Notes: generated from the sequence alone by a model not told the origin. DNA of 50,000 nucleotides from Chrysomallon squamiferum (GCA_012295275.1 CM022674.1:6458936-6508935), one strand, 5' to 3'. Counted from the first letter of the stretch, positions 21,253 to 33,495 are shown. Program-made: numbers and translations.

Positions 21253-21599
21253 TGTTTTGAAGTTTATTTTCTTTTTTGGGTGGTTGATAATAACAGTTAT
21301 CCAACTGAATAAATTCGTTTATGTTTACGGTTACCGTTTGAAATCGGTCTATATCATTGCGATGAAAGAAATAACTGACTTCAAAGATACCAAACTGGCG
21401 ATTGTTTTTGCCTCATTTCAAAAAATCTAATAATGGCCAATATATATATATATATATATATAAGCACACATAAAGTGAAAAGTAACTCCTCAAAGAATTG
21501 TTTTTATTTTTTATTTTATTATTTTATTTTTTTAAATTATTATTATTATTTTTATTTTTTTTTTTAGTGGCTTGGTGGAAAAGTATTTAAATATGATTA

Positions 21600-22593
21600 T
21601 AATGTGGCGAGTGAACCCGCCAAATGTTTCGGCGGTCATTGACTGAAGTAGGGCAAAACATGCTGCACTGTTACGGTGCGCAGTGACGTCACTCTCGTAT
21701 TGATAAACAGCGGAACTTCTGCGCATATGTTTTTACGTATAACATTTATTTTTATTTACTTGCAGTTTCTCTCTGTCGGCGAATATTTGTTGTTCGTGGC
21801 GGTCGAATCACTTTTTAAAATAATAACAATAAAAACCCACTAATAATGAAATAACAATGTAAAATTTTTAATTATTTAAAATGTTACGTAAAGCGTGTAT
21901 TCTGTTTTCTGTTTATAAATGTCATTCGCTTAAAAATACTAATAAAAATCTCCAAACGAATTCTCGCCCGGATTTTACATCTACTTGGTCAGAAAATATT
22001 ATTCATTCCTTCTTGAAAACAATTTTCAACTATCACCGTTCTGTCGCTACCTATTTTCTTTGATTGGCAGAAACAAATCCCCCGAAATGGGCCGTGACTT
22101 AATTTGACAGCCAAGGACATTGACGTCAGTTTGCAGCGTTAGCTCCGCCCATTAAGTTTTTCCTGTACCAGTCGTAAATGCATTGACCTACATATTTTTT
22201 TCCCCGAATCACGTTTTCATTTCACTCCTTAGCCGCTCCGATCCGTTCCATTTTTCTTTTCCCTTCACTCAACACCCAAAACAGCCCGTCAATAAGTGAA
22301 CAGATATTTTTTTAATAAATTATTTACCCACCGTTGCAAAACTTTGCCTTTGAGCCGGCGTGTTGTATACTGACCTCTTTTTCAAGGAAGTGGATCCATT
22401 CAAGGTCACGTCTGAGTGCGAGAGAGAGGGCGGTCGCACTTTTCACTGGCTAGTTGCATTGCTTCGGTGTTAGTACAGTAAGGACAAAACTGATCATTTG
22501 AGTTTTGACTCGTGCGCAGTGTAGACGGAATATCACAACACTGAACGATATTTTTGTTTGTCTTACGCTAGGAGCGGAGACCAGTTATATGAG
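21600..22593 (+). promoter_or_regulatory. Candidate promoter and non-coding first exon of the NR0B-like gene
   Basis: A complex, less AT-rich stretch. It has full CREs TGACGTCA at 21684-21691 and 22121-22128, a GC box CTCCGCCC near 22142-22149, an inverted CCAAT box (GATTGGCAG) near 22062, and TCAAGGTCA at 22400-22408. It ends with TATATGAG|GTAACT, a possible donor at 22594 that could splice to the acceptor at 23749. Transcription start and exon limits are guesses. Confidence 0.4.
22400..22408 (+). promoter_or_regulatory. TCAAGGTCA, NR5A/ERR-type extended half-site
   Basis: Exact match to the SF-1/LRH-1 consensus (YCAAGGYCA) and to the ERR consensus (TNAAGGTCA). It lies about 190 bp before the possible non-coding exon donor and 1.37 kb before the receptor ATG. 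Vertebrate DAX1 and SHP promoters are controlled through such sites. Confidence 0.6.
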
Positions 22594-22977
22594 GTAACTA
22601 TTGTTACGTTATTTAATGTGGTGGGCGAGAAATTCTGACGATTTATATTTTTATTATTTTTAATTTTATTTATTTCAAAATTTTAATTAGTTTAATATTA
22701 TAGCATAATTAATTAAGTATAAATAAAATGTAATTATATAGGGACAAAATTTAATTATTTAGTAAGAGAAAATATTTTTGTTTGAATATCGAATTTAAAA
22801 TTAAAAGGTGTATAATATGTGCGGGTATGTTATTTAAATATTATTAATTGAAGTATGGACTCAAAAGACAGGCTGTTTGAATATATAATTATAGTGCGTA
22901 TAAGTTATACTTCTTACTTGTAAATTAATGATAATTACAAAATAATAAATAAATAAAAATAAAAATGCTACGTCAAC

Positions 22978-23009
<32 letters not shown>

Positions 23010-23636
23010 TTGTAAAACTGAATGAGAAATTGTAACACAACTAAATTTAAAATATTTCTATAGTTTTATATATTAAGAAATAAATCAATAATAATAAATA
23101 AAACAAACGAACAAAATCAAGAATTCTAACATGGATATATTCATAATTCTCATCAGGAAAAAGAATAAGAAGAAGAAAAAAAAAATATATATATATATAT
23201 ATATAGAAAATATATTTTAAAAATTGCGTTATTCGCGTAACCACGAACTGATACGCTCTCACCGCTAGCCAATTACGAAGTGAAACGAAAAAGGCGAGAC
23301 TACCCGAGCGCGCAGTCGCGTGTGCTTGTTGACTGGATTCAGATCGTGACGTCAGCTTGACCTCTATCTGTCCAGTGAACGAGTTGGTTTCATATAGAGA
23401 AATAGGGTGCAGTGAACTCTGGAGATTTTTATATATAATGTCATGGCAAAGCAGAAATAATCAGTTGTTCATTGGCATTCGTACTATCAACATCGTAAAC
23501 TGTATAACAAATGTTAGACTCTAACGCTGGTTACCATTAATCGATACTAAGGTGCTTATTTTATTTTGTTGTCTCATGTGTGTATGTATGTGTGTGTATA
23601 TGTATATATATTGTAGGTGTTTTTGTTTTACTTTAG

Positions 23637-23680
<44 letters not shown>

Positions 23681-23749
23681 TCGTTTCTCTCTCTCTTTCT
23701 CTCTCTCTCTCTAGGATAATATATAATATATATTCTTTTTAATTTTCAG
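22594..23749 (+). other. Possible 5' UTR intron of the NR0B-like gene
   Basis: AT-rich, with AAT repeats at 22981-23009, TA at 23186-23205, a run of about 39 T at 23639-23677 and CT at 23686-23712. A short complex island at 23225-23410 holds a CRE at 23347-23354 and AGCCAATTACG near 23267. The acceptor AATTTTCAG ends at 23749. Confidence 0.45.
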
Positions 23750-23776
23750 ACTCTGAATTAGAAAATCGAATAAACT

Positions 23777-24725
23777 ATGGAAGTATTATACCAACCCGAG
23801 ACTCTGTTTACACGGCAAACAGGCGGCGGCATGTTACCCCAAGGATCAATGCACCACCAGAGCATGTACTTTTCTCCGAGGGAGGTGTATTCCTACTACC
23901 CGTGTGACAGTCCTTCAAGAACCCCTACGCCAGAGCAGCGGTCGCCGAAGCCATACAGTCGCCCTTCATCGACACACTCGAAGACGCTGCAGTCGGTGTT
24001 GATGGGAGAGGTTCCCGCAGCTTACTCTCACCTTACCTCATCAACGAGCACCCACCTGCCACCGTTTCAGCGACCCTCCTCGGTGGAATCCACCCCTGAC
24101 TGCGTTCAGACGGAGCCCATGGACTTGTCGTGCAAAAGAAGCCCCAACCCATACACATGTGATCATTCGGACAGACGATCTCCTCCCGTTAAGTGCTACC
24201 AACAACAACAACAACAACAGCAGCAGCAAGATGGACAGTTCTCTTTGCTGAGAAATTTACTTAGTGTTGGCAAAACGTCGCTCCCCACGGACCATAACGA
24301 GTGCAGCTCCCCGCCGGCCCAATTCAGCTGGGTGCGGCAGGCTGTCACGGGTTCCACGAGGGTCACTCTGGCCAAGAAAAACATGCTTCCGGTCAGCGCC
24401 AGAGTGTCGCACTGGCTCGTGAAGGTGGTGCACTTCGCCAAATCTATTCCAGAGTTCATCAATCTCTCCCATAACGACAAAGTGACGCTCATTCTCAATT
24501 CTTGGAGTAGACTTCTGCTTCTGTGCATGGCGGAGAGTAATTTCCAGTTCGCGGTGACACCTCTTCAGGCGCAGGACTCGGCTGTCCGTACAGACAGTCC
24601 AGCAGCAGACGAACCCACCATGAAATCGGTCGAAGGCGTACAGACGTTTATCAGAAAATGTCAACACATGGACGTGGAAACGAAAGAATACGCTTTCCTG
24701 AAAATGCTCGTCCTTTTTAATGCTG
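23777..24725 (+). CDS. NR0B-like: NR0B-like exon 1
   Basis: Codes residues 1-316 and the first base of codon 317: the whole N-terminal region and the ligand-binding domain through helix 8 or 9. The start ATG has a TAA two codons upstream. The donor AATGCTG|GTAAGT at 24726 is consensus. The CAA/CAG tract at about 24200-24229 encodes the polyglutamine run. Confidence 0.92.
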
Positions 24726-24841
24726 GTAAGTTCACTTCTATATTAAACTGATTTTTTATATGTTTGTAAGTAAATTTTATATAAAAATATTGAAAATTTA
24801 AAAATTTTAGCTTAAAAGGAAACGACACGAAATACTGAGAA

Positions 24842-24872
<31 letters not shown>

Positions 24873-27301
24873 ACTTAAAAATAGAGATCTGTACCTTGAC
24901 AGGGCACGCTCATGAATGGCAGACAGAATCACATACGTTTCCTTTCTCTATCCCTTTCACTCAATTTCCCCCCGTCATTGTTTACAAACGAAAGTGGCCG
25001 AAATTTGCCAACAGCAGTGTGTAACGCGATACAAAATCGGTCGAATTTTCTCGAGTAGGCGAGACTAGGAAACAGCAGACGACAGAGAAAGAAAGAAAGA
25101 AAGCGCGCGAGTTTTGTAAACAGCGCCAATGGCCCAGTCAGGACAGAGACAAAGGCGCCTCGACGATGACATATTTATCTCGATTCACCTTGAGTGAATG
25201 TCTCGTCTGCCGTGCGCGCGATAAAAGATGCGCCACAATAAAACAGATAACGATTTTTTCATTTTCCTCTGTTCATTTGTGTTTTCTCTTCTTTTATTAT
25301 TATTTTTTTAAATTATTATTTATTATTTTTTCGGAGGGGGATTATGGTGGGGGAATTTTACTCGTTTTAAAAACTTACGTTTTAGGCGAACATAGTTCTG
25401 AAATTATCAAAGACAAGACATAAAATATAGTTTTCTTTATTTCAAACCCACTGTTTTAAGATATTATACGAGAACAAAAATAAAGTTATTCGGGATAAGA
25501 AAATAAATAAAATACCCATGTGGTAGTCTAGTCGTGCGAACAGCTGAAAAAAAAAAAAAAAAACTGGAACACAGTAATACATTTGTCGGTCAGGCCACGT
25601 TTTTTTGACAAAGCCGGTTATCGTTCAAGCCTTAGAAGCGTGGGGGGGGGAAACGTCTGCATCATAGGTGACCTCGGAAAAATGTCTGTCGTGAATATTC
25701 GTCAAGCACAAAGACAGTCTTCTGTTTCTTCATTATTCGATTTTGCTGTACCAGACAAAGATCAGGTCGTTTCTTTCTCTCTCTCGGTTCGAAAATTGTA
25801 ACATATAAAAGATTGTGAAAACAGTGTCATTTGCGCCTAATTTTGAATAGTTTAAGTTTGACCTAAATGTGCTAGACAAAAGCAGATGCAGACCTCAGCC
25901 CCCCTCCCCCCCAGATACCAGTGACCTAATTTATTTTTGGACAAAAACGGTGTTTCTCCCCGAGTTGGAATATTTTGACCGACATACGGAGACTGAGAAA
26001 TCGAAGTGGGCTTTTTATTATTATTATTTTATTTTTTCTCTTCAGTGCAAACCATATATATATATAAAGATTAATAAATATATCCAAGTAAAAAAACTGA
26101 TGTTTCGAAAATATATAAAGTAACGGATTTTTTTCTACTCTCTTATTTTATTTATTTGTGTATTTCCTTTGACTTGGAGAAAAGGCGTCTTTGAAAGTTT
26201 CTCCTTTAAACAAAAAAAATAAACAAATAAAAATAAAAATAACTTATTTTAATTGTCAACACCAACATCCTTTTCCTGTTAATAAAACAGTCAACAACAC
26301 GGCTCAACCCATGTTGACATTTTGTTTGAGGGAATTCTATTTTTAGCACTGGAAATACAGCGCGCGGTTTGATCAAACATTCCCCAAACACTAAACAAGC
26401 TTTTCCGAAAAATCATCCCGAATTCTTTGTTTACAAAAACTCTAACACCCACTCTTTCCCATGTCAGCCAGGAAGACAAAAGTTTAAATAAGGTGTAGAG
26501 GCATTCGTATCTTAATTTAGCACATCACCAAGGATAAGGGAGGGGATAAAGAAAATGAAAAAGGCTGCATATGTTATGTTTAAAAATAAACTTTTTGAAT
26601 GCAAAAGCGCGTCGTCAATTTCCGGAATTTTGCACTCCATTCGGTATTATCGATCGGTAAACTCCGTAGCAGACAGTAACGAAGTAATGCCCCAGCTTCG
26701 CGACAGGTTAGTCACCAAGGTCACTCACTATGTGTTGATATGCGTAGACGCTTTAAAACCGACGTTTTCGCAACCTTGTAGAAAAGAAAAAAAAACAAGA
26801 AAAAAGAAATATATTAATATAAAAGAAAAATAAAGAACATATGCTACCAACAGTAGTAATAATACATTTTATATTATTTATATATTTATTTTATTTCAGC
26901 ATAAAAGGACAAAAAAAAAAGGGGGAGAAAATAGAACTAAAGAATTTTCTAGAAATTAAACCAAAATAAAATTCATTTTTCTTAAATTAAATTATTAACT
27001 TTTTTGTTTGTTTTAAAATTTTGTTTACTTTAATCGTTTTTATTTTTATGTCTTTTTAGGATACATTGGGCTCGATAGACCAGAAATAATAGACAGATTG
27101 AATTTGTCAGTGCAGCAACTTCTGCAGCAGCACGTGGTCGACACGCGACCAGATGACGTCATGCACTACTCTCGTCTGCTCCTGTGTTTGCCTGCCTTGT
27201 ACGGCATTGACAATCGCATGATCGAAAATCTCTTTTGCAGACACATTAACAAAAACACGGATATGGAGGTTTTGTTAAAAGAAATGCTTCAAAATATGTA
27301 G
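23777..27301 (+). CDS. NR0B-like: NR0B-like (DAX1/SHP group) nuclear receptor without DNA-binding domain, whole gene
   Basis: Exons 23777-24725 and 27060-27301 join in phase 1 to give 396 residues and a TAG stop. The N-terminal 180 residues are Ser/Pro-rich, with PMDLS (114-118, a CtBP-type PxDLS motif), a ten-Gln tract (142-151) and LRNLL (158-162, LxxLL). The ligand-binding domain covers about 205-396: VKVVHFAKSIPEF, DKVTLILNSWSRLLLL, KEYAFLKMLVLFN, and the AF-2 helix LLKEML (388-393). No C4 zinc-finger DBD is encoded. An in-frame TAA at 23771-23773, inside the same exon after the acceptor at 23749, rules out an upstream DBD exon spliced through that acceptor. KEYAFLKMLVLFN resembles SHP KEYACLK..ILFN, and the single intron falls just after this motif, as in vertebrate DAX1 and SHP. 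Those proteins act as nuclear corepressors by dimerising with other receptors; that role here is inferred. A DBD-less NR2-type derivative is the alternative. Confidence 0.85.
24726..27059 (+). other. NR0B-like coding intron
   Basis: 2.33 kb. It holds (AAAT)n at 24841-24873, an A run at 25546-25563, TTA and TA stretches near 25292-25330 and 26052-26066, a MEF2-consensus CTATTTTTAG at 26337-26346, and CCAAGGTCA at 26715-26723. Complex sequence at 24880-25230, 25560-25990 and 26280-26780 shows no coding domain. The acceptor is TCTTTTTAG at 27059. Confidence 0.8.
26715..26723 (+). promoter_or_regulatory. CCAAGGTCA, NR5A-type site in the NR0B-like intron
   Basis: Exact YCAAGGYCA consensus, within GTCACCAAGGTCACTCAC, about 340 bp before exon 2. 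Confidence 0.5.
27060..27301 (+). CDS. NR0B-like: NR0B-like exon 2: end of ligand-binding domain with AF-2
   Basis: Completes Gly317 and codes to Met396. It reads YIGLDRPEIIDRL, LQQHVVDTRPDD, HYSRLLLCLPALYGID, LFCRHINKNTDMEVLLKEML. It covers helices 9-12. The AF-2 core LLKEML keeps the ΦΦxEΦΦ pattern of activating receptors. A CRE string at 27154-27161 overlaps the codons for DDVM. Confidence 0.93.
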
Positions 27302-27793
27302 CAGACGGACAAAAAGAAAAATATACTATTTAATTTATTGACACTTTCTGTTACATTCCCAGTACTGTGACGTCATTAGTGTCACGTTGCAGAATCGGCT
27401 TGGAAGGCAACTCCAATTCAAAAGGACAAAAACTTTATTCATTTTTTTTAATTGAAAATCTCAAAGTGCAAACTGGACCAATGTGCAATGTATTTTGCAT
27501 TATTTATTATTATTAATATTGCCCTACAAATGATATTAAATATTTATTATGTGGCCACAAACTTTTTGTTTAGATTCATGAGTGAATTGTTCTTGACAGA
27601 AAAAATTGAAAATGTGATGTCAGTTGATTTTCTTTTATGTTGGATGTAAGTAATTACAAAAATATTTGTAATTTTAACATGAAATATTTTTTTATCATTA
27701 AGTTTTTTATTCTTTTTTTAATTTATTTTTTTTTTTTTTTTTTTTGTCTTGTTTTTGTTTTGTTTTTGCCTATGAAAGCATAGTTTCAATAAA
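27302..27793 (+). other. Probable 3' UTR of the NR0B-like gene
   Basis: AT-rich and without coding signal. A CRE lies at 27368-27375, 67 bp after the stop. AATAAA at 27788-27793 is the suggested polyadenylation signal; another AATAAA occurs at about 28796. Confidence 0.4.
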
Positions 27794-28387
27794 TTTGTGT
27801 TAAGATGTTTTCATAACTGAATATTTTACAAAATTTGTTGTATTTTTATTTTTATTGTGTCTGAATTATTATTAATGAACAGAGCATAATTAATTAAATA
27901 AGTTTATTCATTTCTTAAATAACAGTATTTTAATCCTTGGTATTTACTTGGATACAAAACTTTTCTAAGTTAAAAAAAAAAAAAAAATGACAAGTGTACA
28001 GTTTGGTCAAAAAGACAAACAAACAAACAAAACAAAAATGATTTAGAAAATGTTAATTTTTTTTCTTTCCATTTTAATTTTTTTTTTTTTTTTTTTTCCC
28101 CTCATTTTTATTTATTAATTTTTCCTCACCACATAATATTTATCCGCACAAAATTACCGCTGGCTCGGTTTTCACTTATAATATTGTTTTCCAGTTGCAA
28201 CATGCTCTTGTGTGTACGTGTTGATCACGTAAAAGTATGCATGAGATATTCAGATATTTATTATGCATATTAAATTGGAAATGTGTCAAAAGCAGCAATG
28301 AGGTATCTTTATTTAAAAACTTTTTTTTTTTTTTTTTTTTTTAAATCACTGTTTGGAGTAAAAGGTTAGGGTAATTTCTATTTTAAA

Positions 28388-28423
<36 letters not shown>

Positions 28424-28945
28424 ACATACATATGTATACACATACACACAGACACATTTTTAACATCAAAGTATTATGCTTTTTATTTCTGTTCAGATGT
28501 ATATCCTTTTTAAATATATTGATTTATTTATTTATTTTTTTTTTTTTTTTTTTTTTATTTTTTTTTTTTTTTTTTTTTTTAAGGCCTATAAAATAGTTAC
28601 CTCACCAGTAAATTAATGTAAAACATATTCAGCATAAATACATTTTATTCATGTTATTGTAATGTGTGGTTACAAAAGTTTAGTTGTATTTTGTTTGATA
28701 TTCGAATGAGTGTGTTCATATTATGTATTCATTGTCTTAATACTTCTGTTGGTAAACACATGTCATTCATACTGTAGATGTCAGCTTAACTTATTAATAA
28801 ATTATTTTTTGATGATGAAAAAAAAAAAAAACTCGACTTGTTTTCATTTTATGTTGTACAATTAATGTTGACAGTTCGTGATATCACTGCCATGTGTTAT
28901 TACGTTTGGAAGATTGAAAAATGCACATACAAAAAAAAAATAATA

Positions 28946-28983
<38 letters not shown>

Positions 28984-29602
28984 TAAATTAATTATTTATC
29001 ACATTTATGTGGATGTGTATACTGCATGATGAATATACATATGTACATACAGACAGATGTTCACTGCAAACGTGTACAAATTTAATAGAAAACACATCTT
29101 TTACAAAACTCCCTCTGTGTGTGTGTGTGTATATGTGTCTGTGTGTAACTGTGTGTGTTTGTATCTGTATGTGTGTGTATTGCATGCACACACACGTATA
29201 CACATATAATTGTTACATACGTCAGAGGTTACATACTTGATGTTACAGTGTAACAAAGTCAGTGCTTGTATAAAATGGCTAAACAGATTACGGATTACGA
29301 GTTACGGGTTACAAGTTACAGATTACAGGTTACTTTACTCCTTCATTTTCTCAGTTTTGTGTATCAAACAATTATTACTTTTACAGAAAAATAAAACATT
29401 ACTACACTGCTATCACTACTTCTACTACTACTACTAGTACTTCTACTGCTACTTATACTACTTCTACCACTGCTACTACTACTACTACTACTACTACTAC
29501 TAATAATAATAATAATAATCATAATAATCATCATCATCATCATAATCATAATCTACCACTGCTGCTATTATTACTGCTACTACTACTACTACTACTACAG
29601 TA

Positions 29603-29642
<40 letters not shown>

Positions 29643-30240
29643 TTTTTAAAAAAGTAACAATTTCTAAAACAAATGACTATTCGACAAGACGAGAAAAGGA
29701 TTTGAAACGACAAAGCAAGAACGAATTAACAAAGACAAAGTGATGGAGAGAAACGAAAAGGAGAAATGAAAAGATGAATAAAGGGATATATTTTACAAAA
29801 GAAGTTATGATTATTACAAAATAAAGAGAAGAAGACTGAAAAAATAAAAGTAGAACGAATGAAGAAAAAAAGTACAAAAAGAATGAATAAATAGAGAAAG
29901 AAGATATTAAAAGAAAAAATATCAAAAGTAAGAAAGCTATTACTTAACAATCAAAGACAGAATGAAATGAACTAATAATAAAAAAAAAAAAAAAATATAG
30001 ATATATATACATTTTTGTTTTAATTGAAAAGAAACAAAATAAGAATTAAAGACAAAAAAAAAAAAAAAAAACAACAAAAAAAAACAAAACCCCACCAACC
30101 TTCCCTCCAAAAATAAATAAATTAATAAATAAATAATATAAAAAAAAAAAAAATTAAAAAAAATAAAGGCGAAAGAAAAACCGAAGATTTTAAAAAGCAA
30201 AAAAAAAAGAGAAAAAAAGCAACTGATTGAAACAAAAAAT
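27794..30240. other. Intergenic, repeat-rich
   Basis: No gene seen. It holds T runs at 28079-28097, 28321-28342 and 28536-28580; GT/TA at 28388-28423; TA at 28949-28978; GT/GTAT at 29116-29200; degenerate CTA/ATC trinucleotides at 29405-29600; CA at 29604-29640; and an A-rich low-complexity tract at about 29680-30235. A short GATTACG/GGTTACA-type octamer repeat lies at 29285-29333. Confidence 0.8.
29285..29333. repeat. Octamer-type minisatellite (GATTACRG/GTTACRAG)
   Basis: About six or seven short units, GATTACG, GATTACGA, GTTACGG, GTTACAA, GTTACA, GATTACAG, GTTAC, back to back. Confidence 0.8.
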
Positions 30241-30480
30241 GCAGGGTTATGCGTCTGATGCAAAGGTCATTGTACTCAAATCAGGATGTTACGAGTGACA
30301 AAGCGGAAGGATACACAGATTACAGAGGATACGAGATTGTACGAGATGTTCTAAAAATAGATTTAAAATCTATTTAAAACTTCCCCATTTACTTAAATAT
30401 CAAGCCTCTCGGCTTAACTCCATCACGTGATGAGTTCGTGCCTCAGGCAGGGGGTTCGCTATATGGTTCAGTAAAGTGCA
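30241..30480. promoter_or_regulatory. Complex-sequence island with MEF2-like dyad
   Basis: Unique sequence between low-complexity tracts. CTAAAAATAG (30351-30360) is a MEF2 consensus string. It overlaps a dyad of AAATAGATTT (30355-30364) and its reverse complement AAATCTATTT (30366-30375) with a 1-nt spacer. An E-box CACGTG lies near 30426. Enhancer function is unproven. Confidence 0.35.
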
Positions 30481-30487
30481 TGATACG

Positions 30488-30499
<12 letters not shown>

Positions 30500-30518
<19 letters not shown>

Positions 30519-30524
30519 AAAAAA

Positions 30525-30576
<52 letters not shown>

Positions 30577-30600
30577 ACCTTTTGCTGTGCTTGTTATTGC

Positions 30601-30664
<64 letters not shown>

Positions 30665-30702
30665 TTAAACTAAATTAAGCCTCTTGTTGTTCTTGTTATT
30701 GC

Positions 30703-30741
<39 letters not shown>

Positions 30742-30890
30742 TACTATTTTATTATTATTATTACTATTTTAACTATATTAAAACTTTTGTTATTGCTATT
30801 ATTACTGCGTTGTTGATATTATTGTTTTTAGGTTTATTATTTTTTATTACTTATTTATTTATTATTTTTATTTTTATTTATTTTTTAATC

Positions 30891-30945
<55 letters not shown>
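30500..30945. repeat. Cluster of long (ATT)n arrays
   Basis: An A run at 30499-30523, then (TTA)n at about 30526-30575, 30600-30664, 30703-30737 and 30896-30944. The short spacers share words such as TTGCTGTGCTTGTTATTGCT and CTTGTTGTTCTTGTTATTGC, so block plus spacer has been duplicated. Confidence 0.93.
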
Positions 30946-30949
<4 letters not shown>

Positions 30950-31029
30950 TTTTTAATTTGATTCTTGTTTTAATTATTTTTTTATTCATTTCTTTCTCTT
31001 TCTCGTTTATCATAAAAACAATAATAATA

Positions 31030-31129
31030 AATATTTATACATATGCATATTACTATATATAATCATGTTGAAAGTATATACATGTATATATGTCTGTATG
31101 TATCTGTGTGTGCGTGTATGTGTTTCTGT

Positions 31130-31170
<41 letters not shown>

Positions 31171-31241
31171 ATTAATGCATATTTTATTTCATTTTAATAT
31201 TTGTTTGTTTGTTTCAATGTCGTTTGCTTCGTTTTTTTTTT

Positions 31242-31272
<31 letters not shown>

Positions 31273-31500
31273 TTTTATTATAATTTTCTCTTTTTTTATG
31301 TTTATTCTGAAACATGTACATTTTAAAAATTTTACATTTATTCTACTTCTGTATAAACATTCATATATATATATATACATATTATTACATACATAATTAT
31401 GCAGACATGTATATACATATGTATGTGTGTGTGTGTCTGTCTGTCTGTCTGTGTCTGTCTGTCTGTATGTATGTCTGGACACACACACACACACAATAAA
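31030..31500. repeat. CA/GT, TTTA and GTCT microsatellites
   Basis: CA at 31133-31168, TTTA at 31241-31269, TA at 31363-31376, GT/GTCT/GTAT at 31420-31475 and CA at 31480-31495. Strand-switching GT and CA runs close together could fold. Confidence 0.9.
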
Positions 31501-31661
31501 CACACACTTGAATTAATGCATATTTTATTTTTCTGGTTCGACAAACCCTAAACAACCCCCCCATCTCGAACCAGCCGCCCCCCCCCTCGCTCACTGCACT
31601 GTCCTACAGCATGAACAATTAGTACACTAATATGATTAGTTTATATCAGTCAAGGCTGCAG

Positions 31662-31689
<28 letters not shown>

Positions 31690-31692
<3 letters not shown>

Positions 31693-31910
31693 GGATTCCT
31701 ATGCGCATGGGCAAGGTCAGATTCAACAAGGTGCAAGAGAGACCGAAAGTGCAACGTCAAGTTGCGACATATTTTTCTGGACGTTGATCACGTACGCCAT
31801 GTAGAAAGAAAAGATTTAATACGTCTTATTTTTTATCCCATTGTTAATAAGTCATAAATGATGGGGTTCCGGTTACGAGGGTTTTTGCGCCTTGTGAAAA
31901 AAATAGAAGT
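31690..31910. promoter_or_regulatory. Complex island with GCAAGGTCA and a 23-bp word shared with 41 kb
   Basis: GCAAGGTCA at 31711-31719. A word from GAAAGTGCAACGT to TTGCGA at 31745-31767 recurs at 41118-41140 with 3 differences in 23. It contains the small dyad GCAAC-GTCAA-GTTGC. No coding pattern. Confidence 0.4.
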
Positions 31911-32057
31911 GTTTAGTCACGGTGTTTTTGTTTGTGGTTCCTTAAAAAAAAAAAAATAAAAAAAAATGTATTTGTTTGTTTGTTTATTTTGAATTAGTAG
32001 TTTGTAAGAGTATTATTGATTTGTATGGGGTTTTTTTTATTTATTATTTGTGTAATT

Positions 32058-32103
<46 letters not shown>

Positions 32104-32890
32104 TTACTTATTTATTTATTTTGAATATTCTTATTTTATTTTATTTCAGTTATTTTTTTTTTAATTTTTTTTTTTTTGACGATTTAAGTGTATTACAAAT
32201 TGATTTATTACACCTTTTATTTCATTTTATTCTAACTTTTGAAAATTCTATTTTATGGTAAATATTTATCATCTTTATTATTATAATCATTTTGTTTTTA
32301 TTTTCATATTTTACATATTTTACTTTGTTGTTTTCTAAATCAAAGATTTCAGTGAATATAAAATCAAAATACAATATTTTTATATAAATTATTTTATTAA
32401 AAAAAGGCATGCAGAGAGAGGCATATAGATTCGAAGCATTTCTATGAAACACACAATTCTTCTTTGTTTCTTCTCTGTCACTCTCTCATCCTTTCTTTCT
32501 CTCTATCATACACACACATACACACACACACACACACATACACACATTTGTTTAAAAGATATTGACATAAAAGGTCAGATGTAGATATTAGCACATATGC
32601 ATTTGTATACAAACAAAGAGACATTCGTGCATATACTTACATACATATATATATATATATACACACACATATATACATACATATGTACACAGGTACGTAC
32701 ACACACATATTCACGCACATACATACACACCATACATATATACGCATACATATATACCACACACACATACTGACTTGCATAAATACACACACACACACAC
32801 ACACATATATATACATACATATACATGCTTACTTACACAAATAACACGCGCACGAATACACGCACGCACACACGCACACGCAGGCGCACT
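31911..32890. repeat. T-rich, TTTA and CA/TA repeat tract
   Basis: TTTA at about 32058-32120, T runs near 32151-32177, CA at 32510-32545, TA/CA/CATA mixtures at 32620-32820 and ACACGC/CACACGCA at 32845-32885. No gene seen. Confidence 0.85.
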
Positions 32891-33110
32891 ATCTAGCTCC
32901 AGTAACCTTTTCCCTAACACGATTTTTACCAGTGAGACGTCCCGTGATTTTCTGTCAACCGCTCGACATTAAAAAATTCTTTCACCTGGCAAATTTAACA
33001 ACTCTATCCTTGAACAGGGACTGCGTACAGACCGGCACGTCATCCGATGACGTCACAATGATTTAGTACTTTTTGACGGGTGAAAAAAAAAAAAAAAAAA
33101 AAAAAAATGA
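32890..33110. promoter_or_regulatory. Complex island with full CRE
   Basis: Unique sequence with TGACGTCA at 33048-33055 (GATGACGTCACAATG). It is ended by an A homopolymer at 33082-33107. No coding pattern. Confidence 0.35.
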
Positions 33111-33330
33111 TTTTTGACCCGACCTGAGTAGATGCGTTTCTCCGGCCTTGGACTTTTGAATAACGTAGAAGAAAACAATTGGAGTGGAGCGGCCAAAGGC
33201 TTTGTTTTGAAGAAAAAAAAAAGTAATAGCAGTGAGAACAACACAGAGATTTGCCGCGTGATAGATAGATTTGTATGTGTGAAAGAAAGAAAGTACAGGC
33301 CTCACTGGGAAAAGTACCAGGCGTAAAGAT

Positions 33331-33361
<31 letters not shown>

Positions 33362-33442
33362 CAGTGAGGTTGAAGTGACATTAAAAATGATTAAGGCATT
33401 ATTAATATCATAACTGCTGATGTCACGATTATTATTATTTTT

Positions 33443-33495
<53 letters not shown>

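Noticed and set aside
23585-23615. TATA-box core promoter just upstream of the receptor start
   Set aside because: The TATATATA string is part of a GT/TA microsatellite, and the start codon is preceded by a splice acceptor, so the promoter must be further upstream.
26555-26833. Coding exon within the receptor intron
   Set aside because: The ligand-binding domain reads continuously from exon 1 to exon 2, and the frame ends in a Lys-rich A tract.
27154-27161. CRE inside receptor exon 2 as a regulatory site
   Set aside because: It lies in conserved coding sequence (DDVM), so amino-acid constraint explains it; it is counted but not argued as regulatory.
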